A stretch of DNA of 64,000 bases from Shewanella insulae (GCF_009831655.1 NZ_WRPA01000004.1:240778-304777), one strand, 5' to 3'. Positions 47,803 through 57,348 are shown, counted from the first letter of the stretch. Program-made: numbers and translations. The notes: a model not told the origin generated them from the sequence alone.

Positions 47803-48588
47803 TTAACGCTTGTAGGAAAACATGGTCTGCTCCTGGATCAGGCGCTGTGTGTATTCATGTTCAGGGGCGTTAAACAGCTTCTCTGTGGTGGCCTTTTCCA
47901 CCATCTTGCCCTGATGCAGCACCATGATCTTATCGCTGAAATGGCGAATAATGTTCATGTTGTGGGACACGAAGATATAGGAGAGCCCCATCTCTTGCTG
48001 TAGCTTCAGCAGGAGATTAAGAATTTGCGAGCGAACTGAGAGGTCCAGGGCCGTTAATGCCTCGTCGGCGATGATGATTTTGGGATTTAACATCAAGGCC
48101 CTGGCCACCGCAACCCGCTGTTTCATTCCCTCTGAGATCATGTGAGGATAGAAGTCGGCATGTTCCGGCAGCAGGCCAACCTTTCTTAGGGTATCGACGA
48201 CCTGAGCAAAGCGTGCCTGTTTGTCGAGATCCGTATTAAACCTTAAGGGTTCATCCAGCAGCTCGCCCACTGTCAGTCTGGGGTTGAGTGAGGTGTTGGG
48301 ATCCTGAAAGATCATGCGAATAAGCCTACAACGCTGTTTTAGGTTGCGGCTCTCAAGCGCTTCGCCCTCAAATAAGATTTCGCCGTCGGTGCGCTGCTCG
48401 GCGCCTACCAAGATGCGCGCCAGGGTACTCTTGCCTGAGCCTGTCTCGCCTACGATAGCCAGGGTCTCGCCGCTATTGAGCTCGAAGGAGATAGGCTCCA
48501 GAGCACGGTTATATTGGCGTTTAAATCCCTTATAGCCGGCGAAAAAGGTTTTACTGAGTCGATTAACTTTTAGTAAGGGGCTCTTCAT
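47803..48588 (-). CDS. sapF: SapF, ATP-binding protein of the Sap ABC transporter
   Basis: The 261-residue ATPase has Walker A GETGSGKS (47-54), the modified signature SEGMKQR, and Walker B IIIADEALTALD. It belongs to the oligopeptide/dipeptide subfamily. Its start overlaps the sapD end by 26 bases, so the two are translationally coupled. SapDF energise SapBC; in enterobacteria the system affects antimicrobial peptide resistance and putrescine export. Confidence 0.92.
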   Translation of the reverse strand: MKSPLLKVNRLSKTFFAGYKGFKRQYNRALEPISFELNSGETLAIVGETGSGKSTLARILVGAEQRTDGEILFEGEALESRNLKQRCRLIRMIFQDPNTSLNPRLTVGELLDEPLRFNTDLDKQARFAQVVDTLRKVGLLPEHADFYPHMISEGMKQRVAVARALMLNPKIIIADEALTALDLSVRSQILNLLLKLQQEMGLSYIFVSHNMNIIRHFSDKIMVLHQGKMVEKATTEKLFNAPEHEYTQRLIQEQTMFSYKR

Positions 48589-49576
48589 GGCATGGCTCGT
48601 TGTGATAAGGGAAATGACAGGCGAAATAGCGATCTTTCTGGTGACAGAGACTCGGCTGGTTGACGCAGAGCTTCTGTGCCTGAGGACAACGCGGACCGAG
48701 TCGGCAACCTATGGGAAGATGCTGTAGCGCCGGGGCCGAGCCCGGTAGCGTCTGCATCATGGTCTTGTGATGTTCAGGATTGGAGTAATCGGGAATGTTG
48801 TCCAACAGCGCCTTGGTATAAGGGTGATAGGGATTGGCGATAACTTCGCTGGTGACCCCTGACTCCATCACCTGACCGCTGTACATTACAGTTAAGCGAT
48901 CGCACCACTGAGAAAGTGTCTCTAACTCATGACTAATCAAGAGGATAGATACATTTTGTAGCTGGTTGAGCTTACTCAACAGGCGGAAGATCTGCGCCTG
49001 GGTGCGAACTTCCATCGAGTTGGTGGGCTCATCGGCAATCAGCAGCCTGGGCTGATTGGCCACGGCGATGGCGATCATCACCTTCTGGCATTCGCCGTCA
49101 GAGAGTTCCCAGGCATAGCTGGACATGATCTTCTGGGTCTCTTTAATGCCTACCTTATGCAGCCACTGCTGAGCCTTCTTGCGTTTGTCGCTACCTCGCT
49201 TCCACCAGGGGAGTTCCTTGTTTTCCGGCATCGCCTCGATAATCTGGGTGCCGACGGCAATCGCCGGATCTAAGCTGCTGATGGGGTCTTGAAAGATCAT
49301 CGCCATCTCGCTGCCCATAAGCACACGGCGCTCGCTGGGCGACATGTCCATCAGGTTTTGTCCATCCCACATCATGCGATCCGCCTGGATAGTCCAGTTG
49401 TGGCCCGGGATCCCCAGGATGGCCTTGGCCAGCAGGGTACGGCCTGAGCCCGACTCGCCCACTAGGCCGTGAACCTCGCCCGGGTTGAGGGTGAGGCTTA
49501 CGCGCTCCAGGGCCTTGACGCGGCCGTGGGGGGTGTCGAGTTCTATGGTGAGGTTTCTAATGTCCAGTAAAGGCAT
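48563..49576 (-). CDS. sapD: SapD, ATP-binding protein of the Sap ABC transporter
   Basis: The 337-residue protein follows E. coli SapD closely (MPLLDIRNLTIELDTPHGRV, LSDGECQKVMIAIAVANQPR, LLIADEPTNSMEVRTQAQIF, LPIGCRLGPRCP). In this copy the Walker A motif reads GESGSGRT (40-47), with Arg46 in place of the nucleotide-binding lysine. The signature is LSDGE rather than LSGGQ. The C-terminal four-cysteine region of the oligopeptide family is present. It overlaps sapF. Confidence 0.92.
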   Translation of the reverse strand: MPLLDIRNLTIELDTPHGRVKALERVSLTLNPGEVHGLVGESGSGRTLLAKAILGIPGHNWTIQADRMMWDGQNLMDMSPSERRVLMGSEMAMIFQDPISSLDPAIAVGTQIIEAMPENKELPWWKRGSDKRKKAQQWLHKVGIKETQKIMSSYAWELSDGECQKVMIAIAVANQPRLLIADEPTNSMEVRTQAQIFRLLSKLNQLQNVSILLISHELETLSQWCDRLTVMYSGQVMESGVTSEVIANPYHPYTKALLDNIPDYSNPEHHKTMMQTLPGSAPALQHLPIGCRLGPRCPQAQKLCVNQPSLCHQKDRYFACHFPYHNEPCHEEPLTKS

Positions 49577-49588
49577 AGCTGCGTCCCG

Positions 49589-50479
49589 TTAGGAGCGAAT
49601 CGGCGAGAGGGCAGAGCGCAGTCCGTCTCCCACCAGGTTAATGGCTAGCACGCTACAGAGGATGGCGACGCCGGGTATGGTGACCGTCCAAGGGGCGGTG
49701 AGTAGATTATCTAACCCTTGAGACACCATGGCGCCCCATTCCGGGCTAGGCGCCTGGGCACCCAGGTTAAGGAAGCCCAGTGCGGCGATATCCAGGATGG
49801 CGGCCGAGATCCCTAATGTAGTCTGAATAATCATAGTATCCATGATATTAGGCAGGATCACATACCAGAAGATCTGCAAGCTGTTGGCACCATCTAGCTT
49901 GGCGGCGGTGACATACTCTTTCTGTAACTCTTCGTGCACCGCCTGATGGATGGCGCGGACAAACTGTGGCGTGAGCGCTATACCCACGGCCCAGAAGACG
50001 TTGCCAAGCCCTGGTCCTGTGACTGCCACCACCAGAATCGCCATTAGTAGCGAGGGGATCGATAACAGCGCATCGAGCAGATGGCTCAAGATACTCGACT
50101 TGAGGCCCTTCATCATGCCCGAGATGGAACCTATGATGAAACCCAGTAGCAGGGCGGTGATAACGATCGCCAGTGCCATGCCAAAGGTGAGGTGGGCGCC
50201 ATGGAGCAGGCGGCTGAAGATGTCGCGGCCCAGGTCGTCGGTGCCGAGGAAGTGTTCGACCGTGCCTGTGGGCTCCCAGGAGGGGGCAAGCAGCAAGGCC
50301 AAGGGATCTTGATGCTCCGCACTATAGGGGGCGATAAGCGGACCAAACAGGGCCAATAAAAGTAGACAGCAGACGGCCCAGAGCCCGGCGAAGGCGAAGG
50401 GGTTGTCGGTAAAGGCCGACCAGATCCGGCTCATGGGCGAGGGGATATGATCTTCCTGGTAGATTTTAATTTGCGGCAT
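49589..50479 (-). CDS. sapC: SapC, inner-membrane permease of the Sap transporter
   Basis: The 296-residue permease of the DppC/OppC type has about six membrane spans and the EAA-loop region AVHEELQKEYVTAAKLDGAN. FLGTDDLGRDIFSRLLHGAH is typical of the subfamily. Its start overlaps the sapB end by 14 bases. Confidence 0.93.
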   Translation of the reverse strand: MPQIKIYQEDHIPSPMSRIWSAFTDNPFAFAGLWAVCCLLLLALFGPLIAPYSAEHQDPLALLLAPSWEPTGTVEHFLGTDDLGRDIFSRLLHGAHLTFGMALAIVITALLLGFIIGSISGMMKGLKSSILSHLLDALLSIPSLLMAILVVAVTGPGLGNVFWAVGIALTPQFVRAIHQAVHEELQKEYVTAAKLDGANSLQIFWYVILPNIMDTMIIQTTLGISAAILDIAALGFLNLGAQAPSPEWGAMVSQGLDNLLTAPWTVTIPGVAILCSVLAINLVGDGLRSALSPIRS

Positions 50480-51497
50480 AGAGCTCTTTCCTGCTGAGGG
50501 GGTTCATTGCCGTATGGATCACCTCGATAAGAATGCTTAAGAAGATGATGATTAAGGCGACGGCGAGGATCCCACCCTGTATCACAGTATAATCCCGTTG
50601 ATAAATCCCTGATACCAGCCAGGCGCCCACGCCTGGCCAACTAAAGATCACCTCCACCACCATAGCATAGCTGGCAAAGGCGCCTAGCATGAGGCCGAGG
50701 TTTTTCAGCACGGGAATGAAGGCGTTTGGCAATGCATGGCGCAGCACGATCACGCTGGTGTGAAGGCCGCGAGCCTCGGCGGCCTTGATATAGGTCTGTT
50801 CCATGATGGATATCATTGCCGCGCGGGTAATACGCACCACCACGGTAAAAGGCAGTACCGCTAGCGTCACCGCCGGCAAGATGATGTGCAACAGGGCGTC
50901 GATGAAGGCCGAGGTGGCGTATTGTGAATCCGACAGCAGAGTGTCTATAAGTAAAAAACCGGTGACCGGGCGTATGTCATACAAGAGGTTAATCTGCCCT
51001 GAGATAGGCAGCCAGCCCAGCTGTACACCGAACCAGAGTGACAGCGACAGGCCGAGCCAGAATACCGGAATGGAGTATCCGGTTAAGGTGATCGCCATGA
51101 TGGTGTGTTGGGTGATCTTATGTTTGCTCAGGGAGGCCAGCACCCCCAAAGGGAGGCCTAACACCAGGGCGATCAGCCCGGCGACGATACCCAGCTCGAA
51201 ACTGGCGGGTAGCACGGCGGTGAGCTCATCGATCACCGGGTTCTGAGAGGTGGCCGAAATGCCCAGGTTGCCCGATAGACGCTGCTGCAGGTAGGCAAAG
51301 AACTGATGTGCTTGTGAGCTATCGAGTTGATAATCTTGCTCTATCTGCGCCAGTTCCTGGCTGGTCGGCGACTGTAGGCCCGTCAGCGCGAAGGTGTGTT
51401 CTACAGGAAACTTGCCGGTGGCGATAAACATGACCAGGAAAAGCACCAGCGAGGTGGCAAGGAAAAGGTTTAACCTACGGATCAGGTATCTGGCCAT
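50466..51497 (-). CDS. sapB: SapB, inner-membrane permease of the Sap transporter
   Basis: The 343-residue permease of the DppB type opens MARYLIRRLNLFLATSLVLF and carries the conserved loop MISIMEQTYIKAAEARGLHT. It has about six spans. It overlaps sapA by one base, so sapABCDF is one tightly coupled operon. Confidence 0.93.
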   Translation of the reverse strand: MARYLIRRLNLFLATSLVLFLVMFIATGKFPVEHTFALTGLQSPTSQELAQIEQDYQLDSSQAHQFFAYLQQRLSGNLGISATSQNPVIDELTAVLPASFELGIVAGLIALVLGLPLGVLASLSKHKITQHTIMAITLTGYSIPVFWLGLSLSLWFGVQLGWLPISGQINLLYDIRPVTGFLLIDTLLSDSQYATSAFIDALLHIILPAVTLAVLPFTVVVRITRAAMISIMEQTYIKAAEARGLHTSVIVLRHALPNAFIPVLKNLGLMLGAFASYAMVVEVIFSWPGVGAWLVSGIYQRDYTVIQGGILAVALIIIFLSILIEVIHTAMNPLSRKELYAAN

Positions 51498-53140
51498 CAG
51501 TTGCTCTCCTTGTCGTCGTTGGCAAGGTGCGGCTGCTCGGAAGTCTTGGTAAAGGAGATGCCAACAAAGGGGGTCAGCTTAGCCTCGGTGACCGATTTCT
51601 GTTTCACCACCATACGGGTTGCATGGGCGAAGGGTAACAAAGGTACCTGCTCGGCCACATATTGTTCGGCCTCTTGATAGAGACGCGCCCGTTTCTCTCT
51701 GTCAGCGGTGGACTTGGCCGCGCTGAGGATATGGTCGAAGGCAGGGTCGCACCAGCGGGAGCGGTTGCTGTTGGTGCCCACAGAGGCGCAACTCAGAATT
51801 GGGGTGAAGAAGTTGTCTGGATCGCTGTTGTCGGCATTCCAGCCAATGAGTACCGAGTCGTAACCGCGCTGGCTCAGCTTCTGGTTGAAGACGCTCCAGT
51901 CATAGTTGACGATATTGACCCTGACGCCAATATTGGCCAGATCCGCCTGAATCAGCTCGGCGGTCTTATGGGCATTGGGGTTGTAGATACGGGCGACCGG
52001 CATGGCCCAGATATCGATGGAGAGGTCGCTCACTCCGGCTTCTTCGAGCAGCTCGCGAGCCTTCTGTGGGCTGTAGTCGATCATCTTCTCGTTGGCCGAA
52101 TAAGCCCATGAGAGTGGTGGCAGCAGCCCCACGGCCTCTTCTGCGGTTTTCTGGTATACGGCCCTGAGAATGTTCTCTTTGTCTATGGCATGGGCCAGTG
52201 CGCGGCGTACCCTGACGTCGTTGAAGGGAACGCGCTCGGTATTAAAGGCCCAGAAGGCGACATTAAATCCTGGGAGCGAGTCGACCTCAAGCTCCTCTTT
52301 CTCGATCACCACGGGCAGTTCGCCAGCCTTGGGCAGGGCCGAGACGTTACAGTCACCGGTGATCAGCTTCGCCAGGCGGGTGGTGCTCTTTGGCGTGATG
52401 TCGAACACCAGTTGGTCGACTTCTGGTGTCAGGCGCCAATAGTTGGGGTTACGATAGTAACGAATAAAGTCGTTCTTTACGTAGTCGATAAGTCTGAAGG
52501 GCCCGGTTCCGATCGCCAGTTTGTCCAGCAATTCCTCCTGGCCCGAGCGCTCCAACTGGTCGGCATATTCTTTAGAGAGGATCACCGCAAAGCCTGTCGC
52601 CAGGTTAGAGAGGAATGAGGCGTCCTTGTGCTTGAGATGGAAGGCGACATGGTAGTCGTCAATCTTCTCTATATCGTCGATAAGCTCGGCAAAGCCGATG
52701 CTCTGAAAGAAGGGATAACCGCTTTTAGAAACAAAGTGATAGGGGTTATCGGTATCTATGATGCGGTTGAAAGAGAAGAGCACATCGTCGGCATTAAAGT
52801 TGCGGCTGGGGGTAAAGAGCTCGGAGCGGTGAAATTGTACGCCTTGGCGCAGCTCGAAGGTGTAAACCTTCTCGTCACTGCTCAGCTGCCAGGAAGTGGC
52901 CAAAGATGGGGTCATCTCACCGGTACTGGTGTCATAATCCACCAGGCCGTCATAAAGCTGCTGCGAGGTGGCATCTACCGTGGTGCCAGAGGTGACCAGC
53001 TGTGGGTTGAAGGACTCAGGGTTACCTTCAGAGCAATAGACCAATCCCGAGGGCACTCGCATCGGTCCACAGGCCGATAGCAGTGGCACGATACAACAAA
53101 ACGCCGAACCTAACGTGAGACGTTTGAGCAGCTCTTTCAT
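51497..53140 (-). CDS. sapA: SapA, substrate-binding protein of the Sap transporter
   Basis: The 547-residue SBP_bac_5 protein has a lipoprotein-type signal (PLLSACGPM, Cys24), so it is probably tethered to the membrane. YCSEGNPESFNPQLVTSGTT, TPSLATSWQLSSDEKVYTFE and NPYHFVSKSGYPFFQSIG are features of SapA and dipeptide-binding relatives. It delivers peptides or haem to SapBC; the actual ligand here is unknown. It lies 87 bases downstream of pspF on the same strand. Confidence 0.9.
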   Translation of the reverse strand: MKELLKRLTLGSAFCCIVPLLSACGPMRVPSGLVYCSEGNPESFNPQLVTSGTTVDATSQQLYDGLVDYDTSTGEMTPSLATSWQLSSDEKVYTFELRQGVQFHRSELFTPSRNFNADDVLFSFNRIIDTDNPYHFVSKSGYPFFQSIGFAELIDDIEKIDDYHVAFHLKHKDASFLSNLATGFAVILSKEYADQLERSGQEELLDKLAIGTGPFRLIDYVKNDFIRYYRNPNYWRLTPEVDQLVFDITPKSTTRLAKLITGDCNVSALPKAGELPVVIEKEELEVDSLPGFNVAFWAFNTERVPFNDVRVRRALAHAIDKENILRAVYQKTAEEAVGLLPPLSWAYSANEKMIDYSPQKARELLEEAGVSDLSIDIWAMPVARIYNPNAHKTAELIQADLANIGVRVNIVNYDWSVFNQKLSQRGYDSVLIGWNADNSDPDNFFTPILSCASVGTNSNRSRWCDPAFDHILSAAKSTADREKRARLYQEAEQYVAEQVPLLPFAHATRMVVKQKSVTEAKLTPFVGISFTKTSEQPHLANDDKESN

Positions 53141-53227
53141 CAGCAGATGTAATAGTTATTTGAATGAAGAGGTTTATTTTAACAGTGGGATGGAGTTAGG
53201 GGCAAACATCATCTGCCCCCACGGGGC

Positions 53228-54298
53228 TTATTTGTCCAGTAAGTTGTATTTTTTTAAGATGCCTCGCAACTGGTGATAGCTGAGCCCGAGCAGCTCTGCC
53301 GTCTTCTTCTGGTTGTATTGCCCCGATTCCAGCGCTTTCTTGAGCAGTGTAATTTCTTGTTGCTCACAGTGATCCTTAAAATCCAGTGGGAAGTTGATAT
53401 CTAGGCCGTTAGCTTTGCTCTCCGGCGCCGCTGCTGGTGTTACTAGGCTCTCTTGTTCGTTGAGCGGCTCACTCTGCACCTGGCGGGACTTTGTCTTGAC
53501 GCGATTTGTCGGTCGGTAAGGAGAGGCGAAGGGGTCTATGGTGATGCTCTCGATAGGCTCATCCAGGTCAGTATTGCGATAGACGGCGCGTTCGACCACG
53601 TTCTTCAACTCACGGATATTGCCCGGCCAGTGATATTCCTGCAATTGCTCGATGGCATTGCGGCTAAAGCCGTCAAACTGTGGCTGCTTTAGCTGGCGAG
53701 CCATGCCGATGGCGAAGTACTCGGCCAGGGGCATGATATCTTCTGGGCGATGACGCAGTGGTGGCAGGGTGATCACATCAAAAGCCAGGCGGTCGAGCAG
53801 GTCGGCCCTAAATTCGCCTGCTTCGGCCAGTGATGGGAGATCTTCGTTGGCGGCACACACCAGGCGCACATCTGTCTGTACCGTCTTGCTGCCTCCTACA
53901 CGCTCGAACTCGCCATATTCGATGACGCGCAGCAGTTTCTCTTGGATCAAACCTGAGGTGTTGGCTAATTCATCTAAAAAGAGGGTGCCGCCATCGGCGC
54001 GTTCGAAACGCCCTTCGTGTTTCTTGTTGGCACCGGTGAAGGCACCCGCATCGTGACCAAAGAGTTCGCTCTCCAATAGATTTTCGCTGAGTGATGAACA
54101 ATTTAGCTTGATAAAGCTTTGATCCCAGCGCTTGGAGAGATAATGTAGACGCTCTGCGATCAACTCTTTACCAGTTCCGCGCTCGCCAATAATTAAGACT
54201 GGCTTAGATAAGGGTGCAATTTTTGAAACGTGCTCAAGGACTTCCAGTAGAGCGTTCGACTGACCTATGAGGTTGTCTTGTTGAAATTGATTGGCCAC
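53228..54298 (-). CDS. pspF: PspF, sigma54-dependent activator of the phage shock operon
   Basis: The 356-residue protein has a single AAA+ domain with Walker A GERGTGKE (38-45) and the sigma54-contacting GAFTGA loop (85-90), then a C-terminal Fis-type helix (QKKTAELLGLSYHQLRGILK). It lacks a receiver domain, as PspF should, being controlled by PspA binding. The start is GTG 54298; alignment with E. coli PspF supports it. It is divergent from pspA. Confidence 0.95.
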   Translation of the reverse strand: MANQFQQDNLIGQSNALLEVLEHVSKIAPLSKPVLIIGERGTGKELIAERLHYLSKRWDQSFIKLNCSSLSENLLESELFGHDAGAFTGANKKHEGRFERADGGTLFLDELANTSGLIQEKLLRVIEYGEFERVGGSKTVQTDVRLVCAANEDLPSLAEAGEFRADLLDRLAFDVITLPPLRHRPEDIMPLAEYFAIGMARQLKQPQFDGFSRNAIEQLQEYHWPGNIRELKNVVERAVYRNTDLDEPIESITIDPFASPYRPTNRVKTKSRQVQSEPLNEQESLVTPAAAPESKANGLDINFPLDFKDHCEQQEITLLKKALESGQYNQKKTAELLGLSYHQLRGILKKYNLLDK

Positions 54299-54418
54299 TT
54301 TATTTTTTAGTCTTTCACGCTAATTATTGGTGAAAATTATAATATGTGCCCTGTGAACTAAAATAAAGAAAAAGTTATAAATATGTTTAACTGATTGTTT
54401 TTAATCGGTATAGTTAAG

Positions 54419-54437
54419 TTGGCACGCTAAATGTATT
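54419..54437 (+). promoter_or_regulatory. sigma54 promoter of pspABC
   Basis: TTGGCACGCTAAATGTATT has the -24 GG in TGGCAC and a -12 GT ten bases later. The consensus has GC at -12; as I recall, E. coli pspA has the same GT variant in an almost identical sequence. The start point should be near 54449. PspF sites and an IHF-like site are expected at 54310-54410, which is AT-rich. Confidence 0.85.
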
Positions 54438-54475
54438 AATCTAGGCGAAACCAACATAAATTTGAGGACAGTATT

Positions 54476-55159
54476 ATGGGAATTTTCTCTCGCTTTGCAG
54501 ATATTATTAACTCGAATATCAGCGCATTACTCGATAAAGCAGAAGATCCAGAAAAAATGGTTCGCCTGATCATCCAAGAGATGGAAGATACGTTAGTGGA
54601 AGTTCGTTCTACTTCAGCCAAGGTTCTGGCGGAGAAGAAAGAGATCATCCGTCGTATCGCTAAGGTGCAGGAGCAGGTTCAGGATTGGCAGGACAAGGCG
54701 GAACTGGCACTGGCGAAAGACCGTGAAGATCTGGCTAAAGCTGCACTGCTTGAAAAGCAAAAGGCCAGTGAGCTGGCAAGTAGCCTAGAGCAGGAGCTAG
54801 TGGTTGTCGAAGAGCAGATCGCACGCCTCAAAGAGGAAGTGAACCTGCTGCAAGAAAAATTGGCCGATGCCAAGGCGCGTCAGAAGACTATCATTATGCG
54901 TAAGCAGACGGCGTCTTCTCGCTTAGAAGTGAAGCGTCAGCTGGACTCTAGCAAGATTGATAATGCCATGAGCCGTTTCGAGCAATATGAGCGTCGTGTC
55001 GAAGGTCTCGAATCTCAGGTAGAAGCCTATGATCTGGGTAATCAGAAGACACTAAACGATGAGTTTGCCGCGCTGGAAGCTGATGATGCCGTGAACGCGG
55101 AACTAGAAGCCCTTAAGGCTAAGGTCAAATCAGCTAAAGCTAAGAAGCAGACTAAATAA
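54476..55159 (+). CDS. pspA: PspA, phage shock membrane-stress effector
   Basis: The 227-residue protein is nearly all helical (coiled coil about 25-185), opening MGIFSRFADIINSNISALLD as in PspA/IM30/Vipp1 proteins. It binds damaged inner membrane as large oligomers and otherwise inhibits PspF. The ATG follows TTTGAGGACAG. It is first in pspABC. Confidence 0.97.
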   Translation: MGIFSRFADIINSNISALLDKAEDPEKMVRLIIQEMEDTLVEVRSTSAKVLAEKKEIIRRIAKVQEQVQDWQDKAELALAKDREDLAKAALLEKQKASELASSLEQELVVVEEQIARLKEEVNLLQEKLADAKARQKTIIMRKQTASSRLEVKRQLDSSKIDNAMSRFEQYERRVEGLESQVEAYDLGNQKTLNDEFAALEADDAVNAELEALKAKVKSAKAKKQTK

Positions 55160-55179
55160 CAACAATTCTGAGGTGAGTT

Positions 55180-55419
55180 ATGGATTTGGATTTATTAATA
55201 GCCCCAATTATTATCTTTATGGTAGTGGTGGCGCCCATCTGGCTGGTTCTGCACTATCGTAGTAAACGCCAAGTGAGCCAGGGACTCACTGAAGAAGAGT
55301 ATGCTCAGCTTAATGAGCTAATCGGCAAAGCTGATAAAATGGCCCAACGCATCGAGACATTGGAAGCGATTTTAGATAGCGAGGCCCCGCAGTGGAGGAA
55401 TCGAGATGAGCGAATCTAA
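55180..55419 (+). CDS. pspB: PspB, phage shock membrane sensor subunit
   Basis: The 79-residue protein has one N-terminal membrane helix (LLIAPIIIFMVVVAPIWLVL) and a cytoplasmic helix (KMAQRIETLEAILDSEAPQW). It works with PspC to draw PspA from PspF. The end overlaps pspC by 14 bases. Confidence 0.95.
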   Translation: MDLDLLIAPIIIFMVVVAPIWLVLHYRSKRQVSQGLTEEEYAQLNELIGKADKMAQRIETLEAILDSEAPQWRNRDERI

Positions 55420-55801
55420 GGGACGACCCTTATATCGAATCCCCGAGTCAGGCAAGATAGCTGGAGTATGCGCAGGGATAGCAGATTACTTCAACTTCGA
55501 AACCTGGTTGGTCAGAGTGGTCGCCGCATCGATATTTTTGCTTGGGGGATCGGGGGTTATTCTTATCATCTATGTACTACTCTGGATGATCTTGGATATC
55601 AAACCCGGCAGCGCAAAGGACAAGCAACAACACAAGGAGATCGAGGTGAAGAAGAAGATATGGCAGGCGGGAGAGCCGGCTACGGCAGCCTTAAGAGACG
55701 TTAACAACCAGTTTCGTGATTTAGAACTCAGGTTGCAGCAGCTTGAAAGGCACGTCACCTCAGATAGCTTCGATCTTAAACAACAGATCAATAATCTTTA
55801 A
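55406..55801 (+). CDS. pspC: PspC, phage shock membrane sensor subunit
   Basis: The 131-residue protein has the PspC domain (PLYRIPESGKIAGVCAGIAD, then FNFETWLVRV), a membrane helix (VVAASIFLLGGSGVILIIYV), and a C-terminal coiled coil (FRDLELRLQQLERHV). It senses envelope stress and signals to PspA. Its translation is coupled to pspB. Confidence 0.95.
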   Translation: MSESKGRPLYRIPESGKIAGVCAGIADYFNFETWLVRVVAASIFLLGGSGVILIIYVLLWMILDIKPGSAKDKQQHKEIEVKKKIWQAGEPATAALRDVNNQFRDLELRLQQLERHVTSDSFDLKQQINNL

Positions 55802-55812
55802 ATCCTTTCAAT

Positions 55813-55830
55813 GGGCGGTGTATACCGCCC
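55813..55830 (+). terminator. Hairpin after pspC
   Basis: GGGCGGT/ACCGCCC with a GTAT loop lies 12 bases after the pspC stop. Only a weak T run (TTAG) follows, so it may be leaky and let transcription reach ycjX-ycjF. Confidence 0.5.
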
Positions 55831-55905
55831 TTAGCCGTATTAAGATTAGAAGCCTTTAGCCATAAGCCCTTAGCCAAAAAGCTCTTAGCAATAGTGAAAT
55901 CAAAT

Positions 55906-57348
55906 ATGAATTCATTTAATCGCTCACTTCGTCAACTCGGCCATCATTCCAAGTCTTTGGTTAAACGCACCACCGACAATCATGTTCGCCTGGCGGTGAC
56001 AGGCTTATCCGGCGCAGGTAAAACCGCCTTCATCACAGGACTGGTCAATCAATTGCTGTATGCCGGTGTCGGCCAGCGTCATAATGCACTGTCATTGCTA
56101 GAGGTCTCCCGTGAGGGACGTCTGCACGGGGTGAAGCGCGCCCTGCAGCCAGATTTGACCATAGCGAGTTTCGACTATGAGGGGGCAATGAGCGCCTTGT
56201 GTGGCGACACGCCTGCCTGGCCACAATCGACCCGAACCATCAGCGAACTGCGCCTGGCCATTCGATATCAGCCAATGGCAGGACTCAGGGCGAAATTTAT
56301 CGACAGCGCGACCCTTTATTTGGACATAGTGGATTACCCCGGCGAGTGGCTGCTCGACCTGCCTATGCTCAAGTTGAGTTTCAAGGCCTGGTGCCAAATG
56401 CAGGCGCGCCGCGACGCCGTGTTGTCCCAGAGCACCCACTATCAGGCATTCTTGTCGGCCTGCCGGGAATTGGATCTCAAGCAGAGCGCCGATGAGCTCA
56501 AGTTAAAACAGATCGCAGGGCTTTATCAGGCGCTGCTGGTAGATCTCGTCGAGGAGCAAGGCTTTTACCATGCTCAGCCCGGGCGCATGTTGCTGCCGGG
56601 AGAGCTTGCCGATACCCCCATCTTGGCCTTCTTTCCGCTGCTGCATCTTAGCGAGGCCGAGTTAGACGCGGCCGAAGAGAGTCCAAAGCATTCCTACTAT
56701 CAGGTATTGAAGCAGCGTTATCACAGCTATGTCAGCCAGGTGGTGAAACCCTTCTATCGAGACTATTTCGCCAAGTTCGATCGCCAGTTGGTACTCGTCG
56801 ATTGCCTGACGCCGCTCAATCGCGGTAAGGCGCAGTTTGATGATATGACAGGGGCGATCGATGCCATCATGGAGAGTTTCCATTTCGGACAATCGAATCT
56901 GCTGAGAAGGCTGTTTGCCCCGCGGATAGATAAGCTATTGTTTGCCGCCAGCAAGGTGGATCACATCACCCGGGATCAGCAGGGCAATGTCTTGTCGCTC
57001 TTGTCTCACCTGGTAAAACGCAGCCAGCAACATGCCCAGTTTGAAGGCTGTGAAGTCGAGGTGATGGCGATAAGTGCCATCAAGGCGACTCAGCACGGCA
57101 TGGTCCAGAGCCAGGGGAAATCGGTCGAGGTGGTGAAGGGCATGGAGCTCGCCTCAAATCAAGAGGTCACAATGTTTCCCGGCGAAGTTCCCACTCACTT
57201 ACCCGGCGGTGATTTCTGGCGGAGGCAAGGCTTCGAGTTTGTCGATTTTGCCCCGCCGCGACTGGCCGAGCCTGGCGGTCAGGCGCAGTTTGAGCATATA
57301 CGCCTGGATCACCTGTTGCAGTTTTTACTCGGTGATAAGCTGAGTTAA
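55906..57348 (+). CDS. ycjX: YcjX-family P-loop GTPase/ATPase
   Basis: The 480-residue protein has Walker A GLSGAGKT (33-40) and family segments LDIVDYPGEWLLDLPML, RMLLPGELADTPILAFFPLL, QLVLVDCLTPLNRGK and LLFAASKVDHITRDQ, the last giving the NKxD-like SKVDH. YcjX-YcjF accompany the psp genes in many gammaproteobacteria and are PspF-dependent in enterobacteria. The role is unclear. I chose ATG 55906; GTG 55894 is an alternative, and neither has a good ribosome site. Confidence 0.88.
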   Translation: MNSFNRSLRQLGHHSKSLVKRTTDNHVRLAVTGLSGAGKTAFITGLVNQLLYAGVGQRHNALSLLEVSREGRLHGVKRALQPDLTIASFDYEGAMSALCGDTPAWPQSTRTISELRLAIRYQPMAGLRAKFIDSATLYLDIVDYPGEWLLDLPMLKLSFKAWCQMQARRDAVLSQSTHYQAFLSACRELDLKQSADELKLKQIAGLYQALLVDLVEEQGFYHAQPGRMLLPGELADTPILAFFPLLHLSEAELDAAEESPKHSYYQVLKQRYHSYVSQVVKPFYRDYFAKFDRQLVLVDCLTPLNRGKAQFDDMTGAIDAIMESFHFGQSNLLRRLFAPRIDKLLFAASKVDHITRDQQGNVLSLLSHLVKRSQQHAQFEGCEVEVMAISAIKATQHGMVQSQGKSVEVVKGMELASNQEVTMFPGEVPTHLPGGDFWRRQGFEFVDFAPPRLAEPGGQAQFEHIRLDHLLQFLLGDKLS

